A DNA stretch of 59,464 nt from Chloroflexota bacterium (GTDB lineage Bacteria > Chloroflexota > Dehalococcoidia > Lucifugimonadales > UBA3495): positions 1 through 59,464 of the forward strand of contig JAPPCX010000120.1 of assembly GCA_028875655.1 (NCBI GenBank), in the 5' to 3' direction. Shown piece by piece: positions 51,349-59,464 of the stretch (its first letter is position 1; each line of letters starts with the position of its first letter). The notes under the pieces are model-generated. The model was not told the DNA's origin. It made no database searches and saw only the letters and a program-made list of their open reading frames with translations. The position numbers and the translations under genes are program-made.

Positions 51349-51954
51349 GTGGTTACTGCCAGGCAGCCATCATCAACCTCGACCGATTGGGCAGCCCTGT
51401 CCCATGCCTTTCAACAGGCCGTCGAATCTGGCGAACTGGACTCATTCCGCCGTCGTCGGTGGCAGGACGCCGATGACCCGGCGGGCTGGCTTGAGCAGGA
51501 CGCGCTGGCCAAGCTTACCCAATCCCAGGCGGACGCCCTGTATCGCGGCGCCGGCGGCCGGCAAATCGGCAGGTTCCGCGCCAATCCCATCGCGGACGTG
51601 CGGGACGCCGTCGATTTCCTGCTCTACGACACCATCAAGTTGGAGAACCGCTTTGAGGAATGCGCTCTCGAAACGGGAGGCTTCGGCCTGACCGGCGCCG
51701 GCCGAGAATGGCCGTCTTACTTGCTGACGCTGCGGGAACCCACGCTGTTCGCACCCTGGAGTCCTCACACCGAGCGCGCCTTGCGCCGGTTGCGAATGTT
51801 GCCGCCGGGTCTGAAACAAGGCCATCCGGGGCTGTGCTACATCGACCTGCTGTACGCTATGCAGGTATTGCGCGTCAGGCTCGGCCTCCCGGACTTTCGC
51901 GCAGTTGACGAATTCTGTTACTTTAATGGGCGCAACTTGAAGGCTCGGGCCTGA
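51349..51954 (+). CDS. Uncharacterised protein between purD and purE
   Basis: 201 aa, GTG start, 9 nt after purD. The central block GREWPSYLLTLREPTLFAPWSPHTERALRRLRMLP has the same SxLLTxxxPxLFxxW pattern as the HhH-like protein at 40921-41601 (ASAILTALNPQLFVSW), with a preceding FLLYDTIKLENRFEEC. I infer a remote relationship, perhaps to helix-hairpin-helix DNA-binding domains, but have no function. Its purine-gene neighbours may be only positional. Confidence 0.6.
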   Translation: MVTARQPSSTSTDWAALSHAFQQAVESGELDSFRRRRWQDADDPAGWLEQDALAKLTQSQADALYRGAGGRQIGRFRANPIADVRDAVDFLLYDTIKLENRFEECALETGGFGLTGAGREWPSYLLTLREPTLFAPWSPHTERALRRLRMLPPGLKQGHPGLCYIDLLYAMQVLRVRLGLPDFRAVDEFCYFNGRNLKARA

Positions 51955-52016
51955 ACCCCGGGCTTTGGAATGGGTCAACCCTTGAATCGCCGAACCCCTG
52001 AATGGAGGAACTGTCA

Positions 52017-52448
52017 ATGCCCTGGCTGGATGAGCTGAAACGCCTGCGGGTGCGCGTGGACAACGAGGGCTACGGGCGCAAGATGGCTGAAATGGCCGAG
52101 CGCCGCGAGTTGCTCGAAAAGTTCGCCAACGGGTTGGGCATTGAGCAACTGCTGGGGCAGATGAACGAAACTCTGCTGGACGGTGGAGCGCGATTGATCG
52201 TCGATCGTTCCTGGCAGTACGATTTCGAGGGCGACGACGATTCCGATTTCGACGAGCTCACCGACGAAATCCTGTACACCCTCTACTGGCACGACGGCGA
52301 CCCGGTGGAACTGGACGTCCGTGTAGGGATCGACAGCGACGACGCCGGTTACGTAATGGTCGAGGACGAAGAAATCGACGATGACGAGGATAGCATCCAG
52401 AAAGCTTTGCTGGACGCGTTCCGGGACATCGCGGAAATTAACGAGTAA
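52017..52448 (+). CDS. Uncharacterised acidic protein
   Basis: 143 aa, very acidic C-terminal half with clusters of Asp and Glu (for example EGDDDSDFDELTDE and VEDEEIDDDEDS). The N-terminus is helical and mixed in charge. The ATG at 52017 has GGAGG about 8 nt upstream; an in-frame ATG 15 nt earlier lacks this. No family is recognised. It lies between the HhH-like gene and purE. Confidence 0.65.
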   Translation: MPWLDELKRLRVRVDNEGYGRKMAEMAERRELLEKFANGLGIEQLLGQMNETLLDGGARLIVDRSWQYDFEGDDDSDFDELTDEILYTLYWHDGDPVELDVRVGIDSDDAGYVMVEDEEIDDDEDSIQKALLDAFRDIAEINE

Positions 52449-52514
52449 TTCTAGCCTTCCCGCGATAGCTGCCCGCAAAGTCCGGGAATCGCGGCGGCGA
52501 CAAGGAGAACAGCT

Positions 52515-52970
52515 TTGCCACTGGTAGGAGTAGTAATGGGCAGCGCCTCTGACGAAGAGGCCGTCCAGCCAACCCTCAACACCCTGGAATCCCTGGGGGT
52601 CGATTACGAAGTCAGGGTAATGTCCGCCCACCGAACCCCCGAGCGAGTCCATGAATACGCCAGCACGGCGCGGGAGCGCGGCTTGGAAGTGCTGATTGCC
52701 GCCGCCGGCGGTTCCGCAGCGCTGGGTGGCGCCCTGGCCGCGCAGACCACGCTGCCCGTCATCGGCATTCCCCTCACGTCCAGCGAACTCAACGGCTGGG
52801 ACGCGTTGCTGTCAACGGCGCAGATGCCCCCGGGCATTCCCGTGGCCGCCATGGCCGTCGGCGGTTGGGGTGCGCGCAACGCCGCCTACTACGCCGCGCA
52901 GATCCTCGCCATCAAGCACGACGACATCCGCGAGGCCGTCGACCGGTATCGACAATCTCTCCGTGGCTAG
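52515..52970 (+). CDS. purE: N5-carboxyaminoimidazole ribonucleotide mutase
   Basis: 151 aa, TTG start with AAGGAG upstream. PurE class I converts N5-CAIR to CAIR. GVVMGSASDEEAVQPTLNTLESLG and the VMSAHRTPERV segment hold the Ser, Asp and His of the active site, and AAAGGSAALGGALAAQT is also typical. purK is not adjacent. The stop overlaps the start of the HAD gene by 8 bp. Confidence 0.93.
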   Translation: MPLVGVVMGSASDEEAVQPTLNTLESLGVDYEVRVMSAHRTPERVHEYASTARERGLEVLIAAAGGSAALGGALAAQTTLPVIGIPLTSSELNGWDALLSTAQMPPGIPVAAMAVGGWGARNAAYYAAQILAIKHDDIREAVDRYRQSLRG

Positions 52971-53643
52971 CTCTTCTGATGTGCGCCGCCGGCCACTGGC
53001 GGTGCTCACCGACTTTGACGACACCGCGGCGGCCCAGAACGTCGCCGAACTGCTGCTGCACCGCTTCGGTAGCCCCACGTGGACCGACGTGCGCGAACGG
53101 TTTCGTCAAGGCGAATTGACGCTGAAGGACTACCAGGAAATAACCTTCCGGGAGATCCAGGCGGACAAGGCAACCATGCAAGCCTACGTGCGCGAGCAGG
53201 CTTGTTTCCGTCAGCATTTCGGCGAACTGGCCCATTTTTGCCGCAAGCGTTCAACACCTATGTGCATCGTCAGTCAGGGCCTGGATTTCTACATCCAGGC
53301 GTTGCTGGACGACTCCGGGCACCCAACCATGCCCGTCCACGCCGTCCGCACTGAGTTTGATGGCAGCGGCCGCATCGTCGAATATGCCTACGATTTCACC
53401 TACCCTGACGCGCCGGAGCTGGGCAACAGCAAAGCGCTCATGGTGCGGCGTTTTCAGGAACAGGGGTATCATGTGTTTTTCGCCGGCGACGGGCGTTCCG
53501 ACTTCGAGGCCGGCGAGGTCGCCGACACCGTGTTCGCTCATCGCCAGATGGCGGAGATGTGCAGCGACGCCGGCATACCGTTTACCCCGTTCACCGATTT
53601 CGGCCCGGTGCTCGCAATGGTTCGCGAGTACCTGTGCGGCTAG
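52963..53643 (+). CDS. HAD superfamily phosphatase (MtnX/SerB-like)
   Basis: 226 aa. The likely start is GTG 52963, inside the purE 3' end (8-bp overlap). Motif I LTDFDDTAAAQNVAELLL has the DxDxT pair, followed by a helical cap, SQGLDFYIQALL (motif II Ser) and FFAGDGRSDFEAGEVADTVFA (motif III/IV). It resembles the MtnX and phosphoserine phosphatase group. The substrate is not clear; coupling to purE may be only organisational. Confidence 0.8.
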   Translation: MASSSDVRRRPLAVLTDFDDTAAAQNVAELLLHRFGSPTWTDVRERFRQGELTLKDYQEITFREIQADKATMQAYVREQACFRQHFGELAHFCRKRSTPMCIVSQGLDFYIQALLDDSGHPTMPVHAVRTEFDGSGRIVEYAYDFTYPDAPELGNSKALMVRRFQEQGYHVFFAGDGRSDFEAGEVADTVFAHRQMAEMCSDAGIPFTPFTDFGPVLAMVREYLCG

Positions 53644-53704
53644 GAACGCGAACAGCCAGTTGCAAATCTGTCGGCGTCGATGCGCCGGCGGCCGGCGAAC
53701 ACGG

Positions 53705-55732
53705 TCAGCCTATTTGTTCAGGCTCGCCCTGCTGACCAACCACTTGGTCAGCTCGACCGGTATCTCCTTCGCCATCGCCCGGCGGCGCACCCCGATTCGC
53801 CTCACTTTCTAGGTAGGCTGAAATCAGAGGACTCACCATGCGCCGGGTTGCGTCCCCCTGAGCATCTGGTTCTGGGGGCAGCGCTGGGGTTTCAACGTCG
53901 TCGTCATGGTGAGAAACTGGCACGGATGCCGTTGGCAGGAATGTGTCTCGGAAAGCCGGTTCCAGAACACGATGAACCCTGAAACTGATGATTCCCACCG
54001 CCAACGCCGATGCAACCAGCAGGACCAGCGACACGGATACGGACAGGCCGCCCAGTGCGAACAGGCGGATGAACAACGGCAGCAGCAGCAGGAACAGCAG
54101 CGCCAATAGCGCGGTTGCCAGCCCGTATTCCACTATTGCCTGCACAGCCGCCCAATTCGGCATCCCTCTGATTTGAGCAGTTGGCAAGTTGGGGTATCCC
54201 GTCACCAGGTGCGCCAGGGTGCGCAGCGACCGCCAGATTCCGATGACGGCCGGCGTACTCAGGCCAACCACCACGCCTACCGTTATCAAAGCGCTTACGC
54301 CCGTGGATACGTGCAGGAACCGCCCCACTATCCCAGGCGATGAAAACATGATCCCGGCGCCGGCGGCGCTCAACACGGCGACGATGCTGGCGTTAATCAG
54401 GATGCGGCGCGCTACACTGCGGATTTCCCGTCCCGACGGACCGGGAATCGACAGTATGGACCAGAATATGTTTACCGCCAGGCTGATGCCCAGCATCACG
54501 CGGCGCATCGGTGCCGGCGAGCGCTGACCCAACCATCCCGACAGCGGCACAGCCGCCTTTCCGGTGAGCGGCGCCAGCACCGAAGTGATGGCCGTAACTA
54601 TGGACAGCACCGGCCCGAGGGTGGATCCTCCCATAACGTCGGTGGGCGTCAACCGGCCGATAGCCAGGGAAAACTCCCCCATCTGGGGCATCGTCATGCC
54701 CACCCGCATGGCATCGCCCGAGCTGCGACCAGCCAGGATGGAGCATACAGTGTTGGCTATCATCTTGCCGGCCATGAACACGGCCATCACCACCAGCGCC
54801 GGCACGATGAAGTCACCCAGCGTCCGGTAGTCGATGAGCATCCCGATGGAGAGGAAGAACAGCGCGCCGAACATATCGCGCACGGGTGAGACCATGCGGT
54901 TGACTCGTTCGGCCGCTGCCGTATCCCCGATCACAACCCCAACCATGAACGACCCCGCCGCCGGGGACAATCCCAGCAGGGTGGCGCAGAGCGCCAGCAG
55001 GAAACAGAACCCCAGGCTGGCCAGCAGCAGCGTTTCGTCCGATTGCAACTGCGACAGCCACCGCATGATCCGGGCGGCCAGCATCGTCCCGGCAACCAGG
55101 ACCACCACGCAGAAGATGGCCAACTTGCCCGCGAGAATCCCGGCGTCGGCCAGGTTGGCCGTGCCCGTCGTGGCCAGGCCCGCCAGGACGGTTAGCAGTA
55201 TCACCGCCGCGAAGTCCTCCACCAGCAGGATGCCCACAATGGTCTGCCCCCAGCTCGAATTAAGGTTGCCGCCGTCGCGCAGCCCTTTCAGCAAAATGGC
55301 AGAGCTGCTGATGGCCATAGCCCCACCGAGATAGAGGCCGTGGCTGGGGTCAATGCCCGGCAGGATGCTGGCAATCCATACGCCGAGTAGGGTGAGCAGG
55401 CTGATCTCGGTCACGCCGATGATGAGGACGCGGAAACCGATCTGCTGGATGCGTCGCCAGCCCAGCTCCAGCCCTATGCCGAAAAGCAGCAGGATCAGCC
55501 CCAGCTCGGCCAACAAGCCGATGGTGTCCAGGTTGCTGATCAAGGGCGTCGGCAGGGTGAACGGCCCGATGATCATGCCCGCCACCAGGTAGCCGAGCAC
55601 CGGCGGCTGCCAGGCCAGTCTCGCCAGGGCTAGACCTGCGGCGGCGATGACCATCGCGACGGTAAAGTCCTTCAGCAGCGTCGCGGTGCCCTCGGAAATG
55701 CCGGCGGCGAATATCGTCAGCAAAATATCCAT
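53705..55732 (-). CDS. CPA2 family cation:proton antiporter (KefB-like), no TrkA domain
   Basis: 675 aa. The N-terminal 380 residues form the monovalent cation/proton antiporter domain: PPVLGYLVAGMIIGP, LLLFGIGLELGWRR, ILLVEDFAAVILL and the MPQMGEFSLAIG segment. No cytosolic TrkA-N/RCK domain follows. Instead there are about four further transmembrane helices (about 430-600) and a hydrophilic C-terminal tail. It probably exchanges K+ or Na+ for H+. It is divergent from mgtE and convergent with the HAD gene. Confidence 0.87.
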   Translation of the reverse strand: MDILLTIFAAGISEGTATLLKDFTVAMVIAAAGLALARLAWQPPVLGYLVAGMIIGPFTLPTPLISNLDTIGLLAELGLILLLFGIGLELGWRRIQQIGFRVLIIGVTEISLLTLLGVWIASILPGIDPSHGLYLGGAMAISSSAILLKGLRDGGNLNSSWGQTIVGILLVEDFAAVILLTVLAGLATTGTANLADAGILAGKLAIFCVVVLVAGTMLAARIMRWLSQLQSDETLLLASLGFCFLLALCATLLGLSPAAGSFMVGVVIGDTAAAERVNRMVSPVRDMFGALFFLSIGMLIDYRTLGDFIVPALVVMAVFMAGKMIANTVCSILAGRSSGDAMRVGMTMPQMGEFSLAIGRLTPTDVMGGSTLGPVLSIVTAITSVLAPLTGKAAVPLSGWLGQRSPAPMRRVMLGISLAVNIFWSILSIPGPSGREIRSVARRILINASIVAVLSAAGAGIMFSSPGIVGRFLHVSTGVSALITVGVVVGLSTPAVIGIWRSLRTLAHLVTGYPNLPTAQIRGMPNWAAVQAIVEYGLATALLALLFLLLLPLFIRLFALGGLSVSVSLVLLVASALAVGIISFRVHRVLEPAFRDTFLPTASVPVSHHDDDVETPALPPEPDAQGDATRRMVSPLISAYLESEANRGAPPGDGEGDTGRADQVVGQQGEPEQIG

Positions 55733-55850
55733 CGGCGATATGCTCTAGGCTAAGGACAGTGTGCTCAATTCCGGTGTATGTTAACCCAACACACCGCAAT
55801 TGTCAGGCCCGCAGCTCGGTGAGATGTGCCCCGGCCTGTGGAGTAACGAC

Positions 55851-57227
55851 ATGGTGGAACCGGGGGCTTACCAGCAAACCATTATCTCAACGGAGGAAGC
55901 GGCGGTTATCGCGAGGGAAGTGCGTCGCCTCATCCGCGAGGGCGACGAACGCTCGGCATGGGAGCAGTTGAGACACTTGCACCCCGCCGACATGGGCAGC
56001 ATCATGGCGGCCCTGCCTCGCACCAGCCGAGAGGCCATCGTGGCAGTGATGTCGCCCGACGCGGTGGCCTGGATGTTCCGCCACATGAACCCGGTGCAAG
56101 CCGCTCGGGTCAGCGCCCGGTTGGGCACCGGCATACTTTCCCTGGCGTTGGCCCAGGTCAACCCGCGAACCGCCCTGGACATCCTGCGACGCATGCCCGG
56201 GTCCCGCGCCCGGGAAGTCGCCGAAGCCATCGGGCAACCTGCGGATGATCCGGCGGTTGAAACGACCCCGTTGGATACTGCGGCCGGGTTCATGGTAACC
56301 AGGTTTCCCACCGTGCATCCCGATGAGCGAGTGGAATCGGCCCGGGTCAATCTCCGGAGACTGTCCCGCGAAGATCACAACTTTACCCATGTTTTCGTGA
56401 TTGACGACGACAGCCAACTGATCGGCCAGGTGGCCATGATCGACCTGGCAATGTCGGCCGACGATGCGCCGATAACGGAACTGATCATGCCCAGCATGGC
56501 CCCGGTGCCCGCCGAAACGCCCCGGGAGGAGTGCGCCCGGCTCCAGAGACACTACAACCTGACCCAACTGCCCGTCGTGGAAGGCGGCCGGCTGATCGGA
56601 GTCATACCTTCCACGTTCCTCCTCAGCGCGTCCGTTGCTCAGGACACGGAGCAGATCCTACAGGTGGCCAACGTGGCCGGGGACAGCCCCGACGGGCCGC
56701 TGCTGGGCTCGATACGCACCCGACTGCCGTGGCTTACAATCAATCTTGCCACCACCTTCCTGGCCGCCTTCACGGTTTCGCTTTTCGAGTCCACGCTGGC
56801 CAGGGTGGTGGTTCTGGCCGCCTTTCTGCCGGTGGTCGCCGGACAGGGCGGCATCGGCGGCACCCAGACCTTGACCCTCATCATAAGGGCCATGGCCCTG
56901 GGCGAGTTGGTGGGAATGCGGGCCAGGCGACTGTTGACCCGTGAGCTGATCCTGGGGCTGATTCACGGTGTGTGGCTGGGCGTGCTGGTGGCGGTCATTG
57001 CCGCTTTGTGGAAGCAGAACCTGGGCCTGGCTCTGGTGCTGGGGGTGGCGATGTTGGGCAACATGGCCATGGCGGGAGTAACCGGAGCCGGGGTGCCATT
57101 GTTGCTGCGGCGCATCGGCGTGGACCCGGCCGTCGCGTCGGCGGTGGTCGTCACCACCGTCACGGACGTGTGCGGCTTCCTGCTCTTCCTGGGCATTGCC
57201 AGCGCTGCCATAACCCTGATCGTCTAG
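55851..57227 (+). CDS. mgtE: Magnesium transporter MgtE
   Basis: 458 aa. The N-terminal helical MgtE_N domain (LRHLHPADMGSIMAALPRTSREAIVAVM) is followed by two CBS domains (AAGFMVTRFPTVHPDERVES to IGVIPSTF) and a five-helix membrane domain with the family motif GQGGIGGTQTLTLIIRAMALGEL. It forms a Mg2+ channel gated by Mg2+ binding to the cytosolic domains. The ATG at 55851 has TGGAG upstream; a TTG 51 nt earlier is an alternative. It is followed by an MFS gene after 10 nt. Confidence 0.92.
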   Translation: MVEPGAYQQTIISTEEAAVIAREVRRLIREGDERSAWEQLRHLHPADMGSIMAALPRTSREAIVAVMSPDAVAWMFRHMNPVQAARVSARLGTGILSLALAQVNPRTALDILRRMPGSRAREVAEAIGQPADDPAVETTPLDTAAGFMVTRFPTVHPDERVESARVNLRRLSREDHNFTHVFVIDDDSQLIGQVAMIDLAMSADDAPITELIMPSMAPVPAETPREECARLQRHYNLTQLPVVEGGRLIGVIPSTFLLSASVAQDTEQILQVANVAGDSPDGPLLGSIRTRLPWLTINLATTFLAAFTVSLFESTLARVVVLAAFLPVVAGQGGIGGTQTLTLIIRAMALGELVGMRARRLLTRELILGLIHGVWLGVLVAVIAALWKQNLGLALVLGVAMLGNMAMAGVTGAGVPLLLRRIGVDPAVASAVVVTTVTDVCGFLLFLGIASAAITLIV

Positions 57228-57237
57228 GCGAACCGCC

Positions 57238-59286
57238 ATGCTCGGATTCCTCGACCCCAGCCCAACCCTGACACCCCGGGAGACTCGGCGCAGCCAGCGG
57301 CTGATGATGTGGGGCACCGTCATGGGCGGCGCCATGTTCAGCCTGGGCAGCGGCGGATTCATGGCCGCCTACGCTCTCGCATTGGGCGCCAACAACCTCC
57401 AGGTGGGCATCCTGGCCGCGTTGCCGCCCGTGTCCCAGGTGGTGCAGTTGCCGGCCATCCTGGCGGTGGAGCGGTTCCGCAAACGCAAAGCCATCGGGCT
57501 TCCCGCCTGGTTCCTGGGACAGTTGGTATGGCTGCCCATCGCCGCCGTTCCCTTCGTGCTGGATACGCCAGGAACTCTGGCGATCTCCGCCGTGATCGTC
57601 CTGCTGGCCCTGCGCGGTCTGTTCAACCCCGTGTGGGTCACCGCTCAGAACAGCTGGATGCGGGACCTCATCCCCCAGGAGTTGTTGGGCCGCTTCTTCA
57701 GCAGACGCCTCGGAACCATGACGGCTACAATCGTAATCGTAGGATTGGCCGGGTCTTTTTTCGTAAGCTGGTGGCAGAGTTTCGCGCCGCCCGATCAGGC
57801 CATCTACGCCTATTCATTCCTGCTCCTCGCCGGATGGCTGACCTTTGGCGTAATCGGCCCCGCCCTGGTTGGGTTCAGTAAGGAACCGCTGATGCCGGCA
57901 GCTCCTGAGTCCGATCGCTCGGCATGGTCCATCATATTGGAACCGTTGCGAGATGCCGACTTTCGACGCCTGTTCCAGTTCCTGTTCTTCTGGAACTTCG
58001 CCATGAATCTGGCAGTGCCTTTCTTCGCGGTGTACATGCTGACCCGTCTCGGCTTTTCCCTGCCCGTAGTAATCGGCTTCACCATGCTGAGCCAGGTCAC
58101 AAACGTCCTGTTCATACGGGTCTGGGGAGCCATGGCCGACCGTTTCGGCAGCAAGACGGTGCTGTCTCTGTCAGCATCGCTGTTCCTGCTGGTGGTCATC
58201 GGCTGGGTCTTCACCACCAACCCGGAACGCCACTTGCTCACAATTCCGCTGCTGACGGTGTTGCACGTTTTCGCCGGCGTTGCCACCGCCGGCATCCAGC
58301 TTACCGTCCAGACCATCGCCCTGAAGACTGCGCCCGAGGGCAGCGCCACCCCGTACATTGGCATCGCCGGGATCGGCACCGGTCTGGGGGCCGGCATTGG
58401 CCCCATCGTGGGCGGCGCCTTGGCCGACTTCTTTGACAATCACTTGTTCCGCATCGACCTGAGCTGGACTTCCGCAGACGGAGTGCTTGAATTGCCGGCC
58501 CTCACGCTTACCGGCATCGATTTCCTCTTTGTCGTCTCTTTTTGCCTGGGTGTCGTTACGCTGAACTTGCTGGCTCAGTTGCGAGAAGAAGGCGCCGCCG
58601 ACCGGGAGGTCGCGATGCGCGAACTGATCGGAGGCATGGACCCCGTGCTGCGGGCGGTGAGTTCGGTGCCAGGCGCCGGCTTTGTTACGGCAGCGTCCTA
58701 CGGTTACGTCAAACGGGTTCCCGGGGCGGACGTCGCCCTTGGGGTTATGGCCTACGAGCTTGCGTCGTCCACGCAGGCAGCGGTGGCGTCCGCCGGCCGC
58801 GGACGCCGACTGGCGGCGGATGCGGAGTCCATGGTTGGGAATGCCCTTTTCTCGGTCATGGGCCGTTTACAAGACGCCGGAGTGCACAGCGTTGCGCTGG
58901 CACAGCACGCCACCCGCGGCGCGATGCACGTCGGCGATGAGTTGGTTGACCAATTGGAGGGGGTAGTTCAATCATCAATAACGGGCTCCCTGCGCGCACT
59001 CGACCTCGTTGCCGTGGACCCGCTTGACTCCCTCTACGGCGCAGGATACGGCGCCTTGCAGGGTGCGCTGGAATCGGAACACGATCCGGTGCGGGTTTCC
59101 AGGGCCGCAATCGCAGCTGCCAGAGGCATGGCTTCCGAATTAGGCGTGACGGAGGACGAGGCAGCGCGGGCCGTGGCCGACGGCATCCTCACCGCCGCCT
59201 CCAACACCGATGCGGAAACCCTGGATTCGGTCCGTGAAGCCCTTCCCCAACAAACTCCCAATCCCGAAAGTCCTGACAGCCACTGA
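57238..59286 (+). CDS. MFS transporter with long C-terminal cytosolic domain
   Basis: 682 aa. The first 440 residues make up about 12 transmembrane helices with major-facilitator features: ALALGANNLQVGILAALPP in the first half, RVWGAMADRFGSKTVLSLS in the loop between helices, and GTGLGAGIGPIVGGALADFF near the end. After the last helix comes a soluble tail of about 220 residues with alternating Ala-rich helices (for example AELVDQ-, VQSSI-, AIAAARGMA-like stretches). The substrate is unknown, and the tail has no family that I recognise. It follows mgtE and is probably co-transcribed. Confidence 0.85.
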   Translation: MLGFLDPSPTLTPRETRRSQRLMMWGTVMGGAMFSLGSGGFMAAYALALGANNLQVGILAALPPVSQVVQLPAILAVERFRKRKAIGLPAWFLGQLVWLPIAAVPFVLDTPGTLAISAVIVLLALRGLFNPVWVTAQNSWMRDLIPQELLGRFFSRRLGTMTATIVIVGLAGSFFVSWWQSFAPPDQAIYAYSFLLLAGWLTFGVIGPALVGFSKEPLMPAAPESDRSAWSIILEPLRDADFRRLFQFLFFWNFAMNLAVPFFAVYMLTRLGFSLPVVIGFTMLSQVTNVLFIRVWGAMADRFGSKTVLSLSASLFLLVVIGWVFTTNPERHLLTIPLLTVLHVFAGVATAGIQLTVQTIALKTAPEGSATPYIGIAGIGTGLGAGIGPIVGGALADFFDNHLFRIDLSWTSADGVLELPALTLTGIDFLFVVSFCLGVVTLNLLAQLREEGAADREVAMRELIGGMDPVLRAVSSVPGAGFVTAASYGYVKRVPGADVALGVMAYELASSTQAAVASAGRGRRLAADAESMVGNALFSVMGRLQDAGVHSVALAQHATRGAMHVGDELVDQLEGVVQSSITGSLRALDLVAVDPLDSLYGAGYGALQGALESEHDPVRVSRAAIAAARGMASELGVTEDEAARAVADGILTAASNTDAETLDSVREALPQQTPNPESPDSH

Positions 59287-59464
59287 CACCCGCCTGTTGA
59301 CGCCCGCCAAACGCACGTTCTACAATAGCCTTACTGCTAGCAAATCATCCAATCATCACCGCCTGCCAACGAGGTCATAATCACTACGGTCGTCAACGGC
59401 CAACAACCAGTCAGCAACTCCCAAATCGCAAGACCACGCCCCGACCGACGAGGCAACCTATGCG
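59287..59464 (+). promoter_or_regulatory. Promoter in the last 178 bases, gene beyond window
   Basis: TTGACG (59297-59302), an 18-nt spacer and TACAAT (59321-59326) form a good plus-strand promoter 10 nt after the MFS stop. The remaining 138 bases hold no ATG, GTG or TTG frame that I would call. A frame that remains open to the window edge begins near 59380 without a standard start codon, so the downstream gene cannot be identified here. Confidence 0.45.

Noticed and set aside
55740-55800. Inverted repeat GGTGT/ACACC upstream of mgtE as an M-box riboswitch
   Set aside because: The spacer is far too short and none of the conserved M-box elements are present.
59340-59464. A gene start or tRNA in the last bases
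   Set aside because: No standard start codon with a ribosome site and no cloverleaf pattern; only a promoter is supported.

Overview
The window is one contiguous, GC-rich, densely coded bacterial segment with about 57 protein genes, one leader peptide, no rRNA or tRNA that I can find, no CRISPR array and no transposase. The gene content fits a Chloroflexota genome, most like the SAR202/Dehalococcoidia side of the phylum. The reasons are an archaeal-type phosphoglycerate mutase beside pgk and tpiA, LL-diaminopimelate aminotransferase with dapF, a membrane pyrophosphatase, an alpha2-type glycyl-tRNA synthetase, CobN with a fused ChlI/ChlD chelatase partner and CbtA/CbtB cobalt carriers, and catabolic genes (BKACE, amidase, formamidase-like, LLM flavin oxidoreductase, xanthine-dehydrogenase-type large subunit, several SDRs). 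The taxonomic call is inference from gene content, not from a marker tree.

Layout. 1-3578 (minus): his operon, hisZ-like, hisG, a zinc phospholipase-like gene overlapping both neighbours, and the start of hisD, which runs off the left edge. 3602-5180 (minus): two SDRs, the first with a degenerate active site. 5256-7874 (minus): glyS, a PaREP1/HEPN-like gene and birA. 7907-16651 (minus): a cobalt/cobalamin island with a cobalamin riboswitch and terminator, cbiE, cobN, a small unknown protein, cbtB, cbtA and chlID. 16714-18561 (plus): a DUF3352 protein. 18615-21329 (minus): a MoaD-like protein and a molybdenum hydroxylase large subunit. 21517-22404 (plus): BKACE. 22416-28389 (minus): rhomboid protease, cytidylate-kinase-like protein, GNAT, DAHP synthase, trpA, cysC and a CPBP protease. 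28534-36825 (plus): GatC/AtzG-like protein with amidase, HAD, unknown, LLM oxidoreductase, phosphoesterase, pyrophosphatase, SDR and an RHH/RelE pair. 36820-48367 (minus): a long housekeeping run from tsaC through a prenyl synthase, pgk, apgM, tpiA, miaA, dapF, an unknown, dapL, hflX and a phosphoesterase to an acetamidase. 48487-53643 (plus): guaA, purD, two unknowns, purE and a HAD phosphatase. 53705-55732 (minus): CPA2 antiporter. 55851-59286 (plus): mgtE and an MFS transporter.

Regulation is the most interesting part. The DAHP synthase gene is preceded by a complete ribosome-mediated attenuator: a strong promoter, a 34-codon leader ORF with five Tyr and two Phe codons inside ten codons, an antiterminator candidate at the leader stop codon, and a 12-bp terminator hairpin followed by a T-run. 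The cobalamin riboswitch has an equally readable expression platform with mutually exclusive terminator and antiterminator. Three transcription units (his, the aro leader and tsaC) have a -10 box only 7-9 nt from the start codon, which points to leaderless mRNAs.

Several enzymes have altered key residues: an SDR with Gln for the catalytic Lys, a prenyl synthase with both Asp-rich motifs changed, TrpA with Glu at the catalytic Asp60 position, and a YfcE-type phosphoesterase with changed metal ligands. Families of short palindromic repeats sit between genes, and one of them forms the 3' end of birA.
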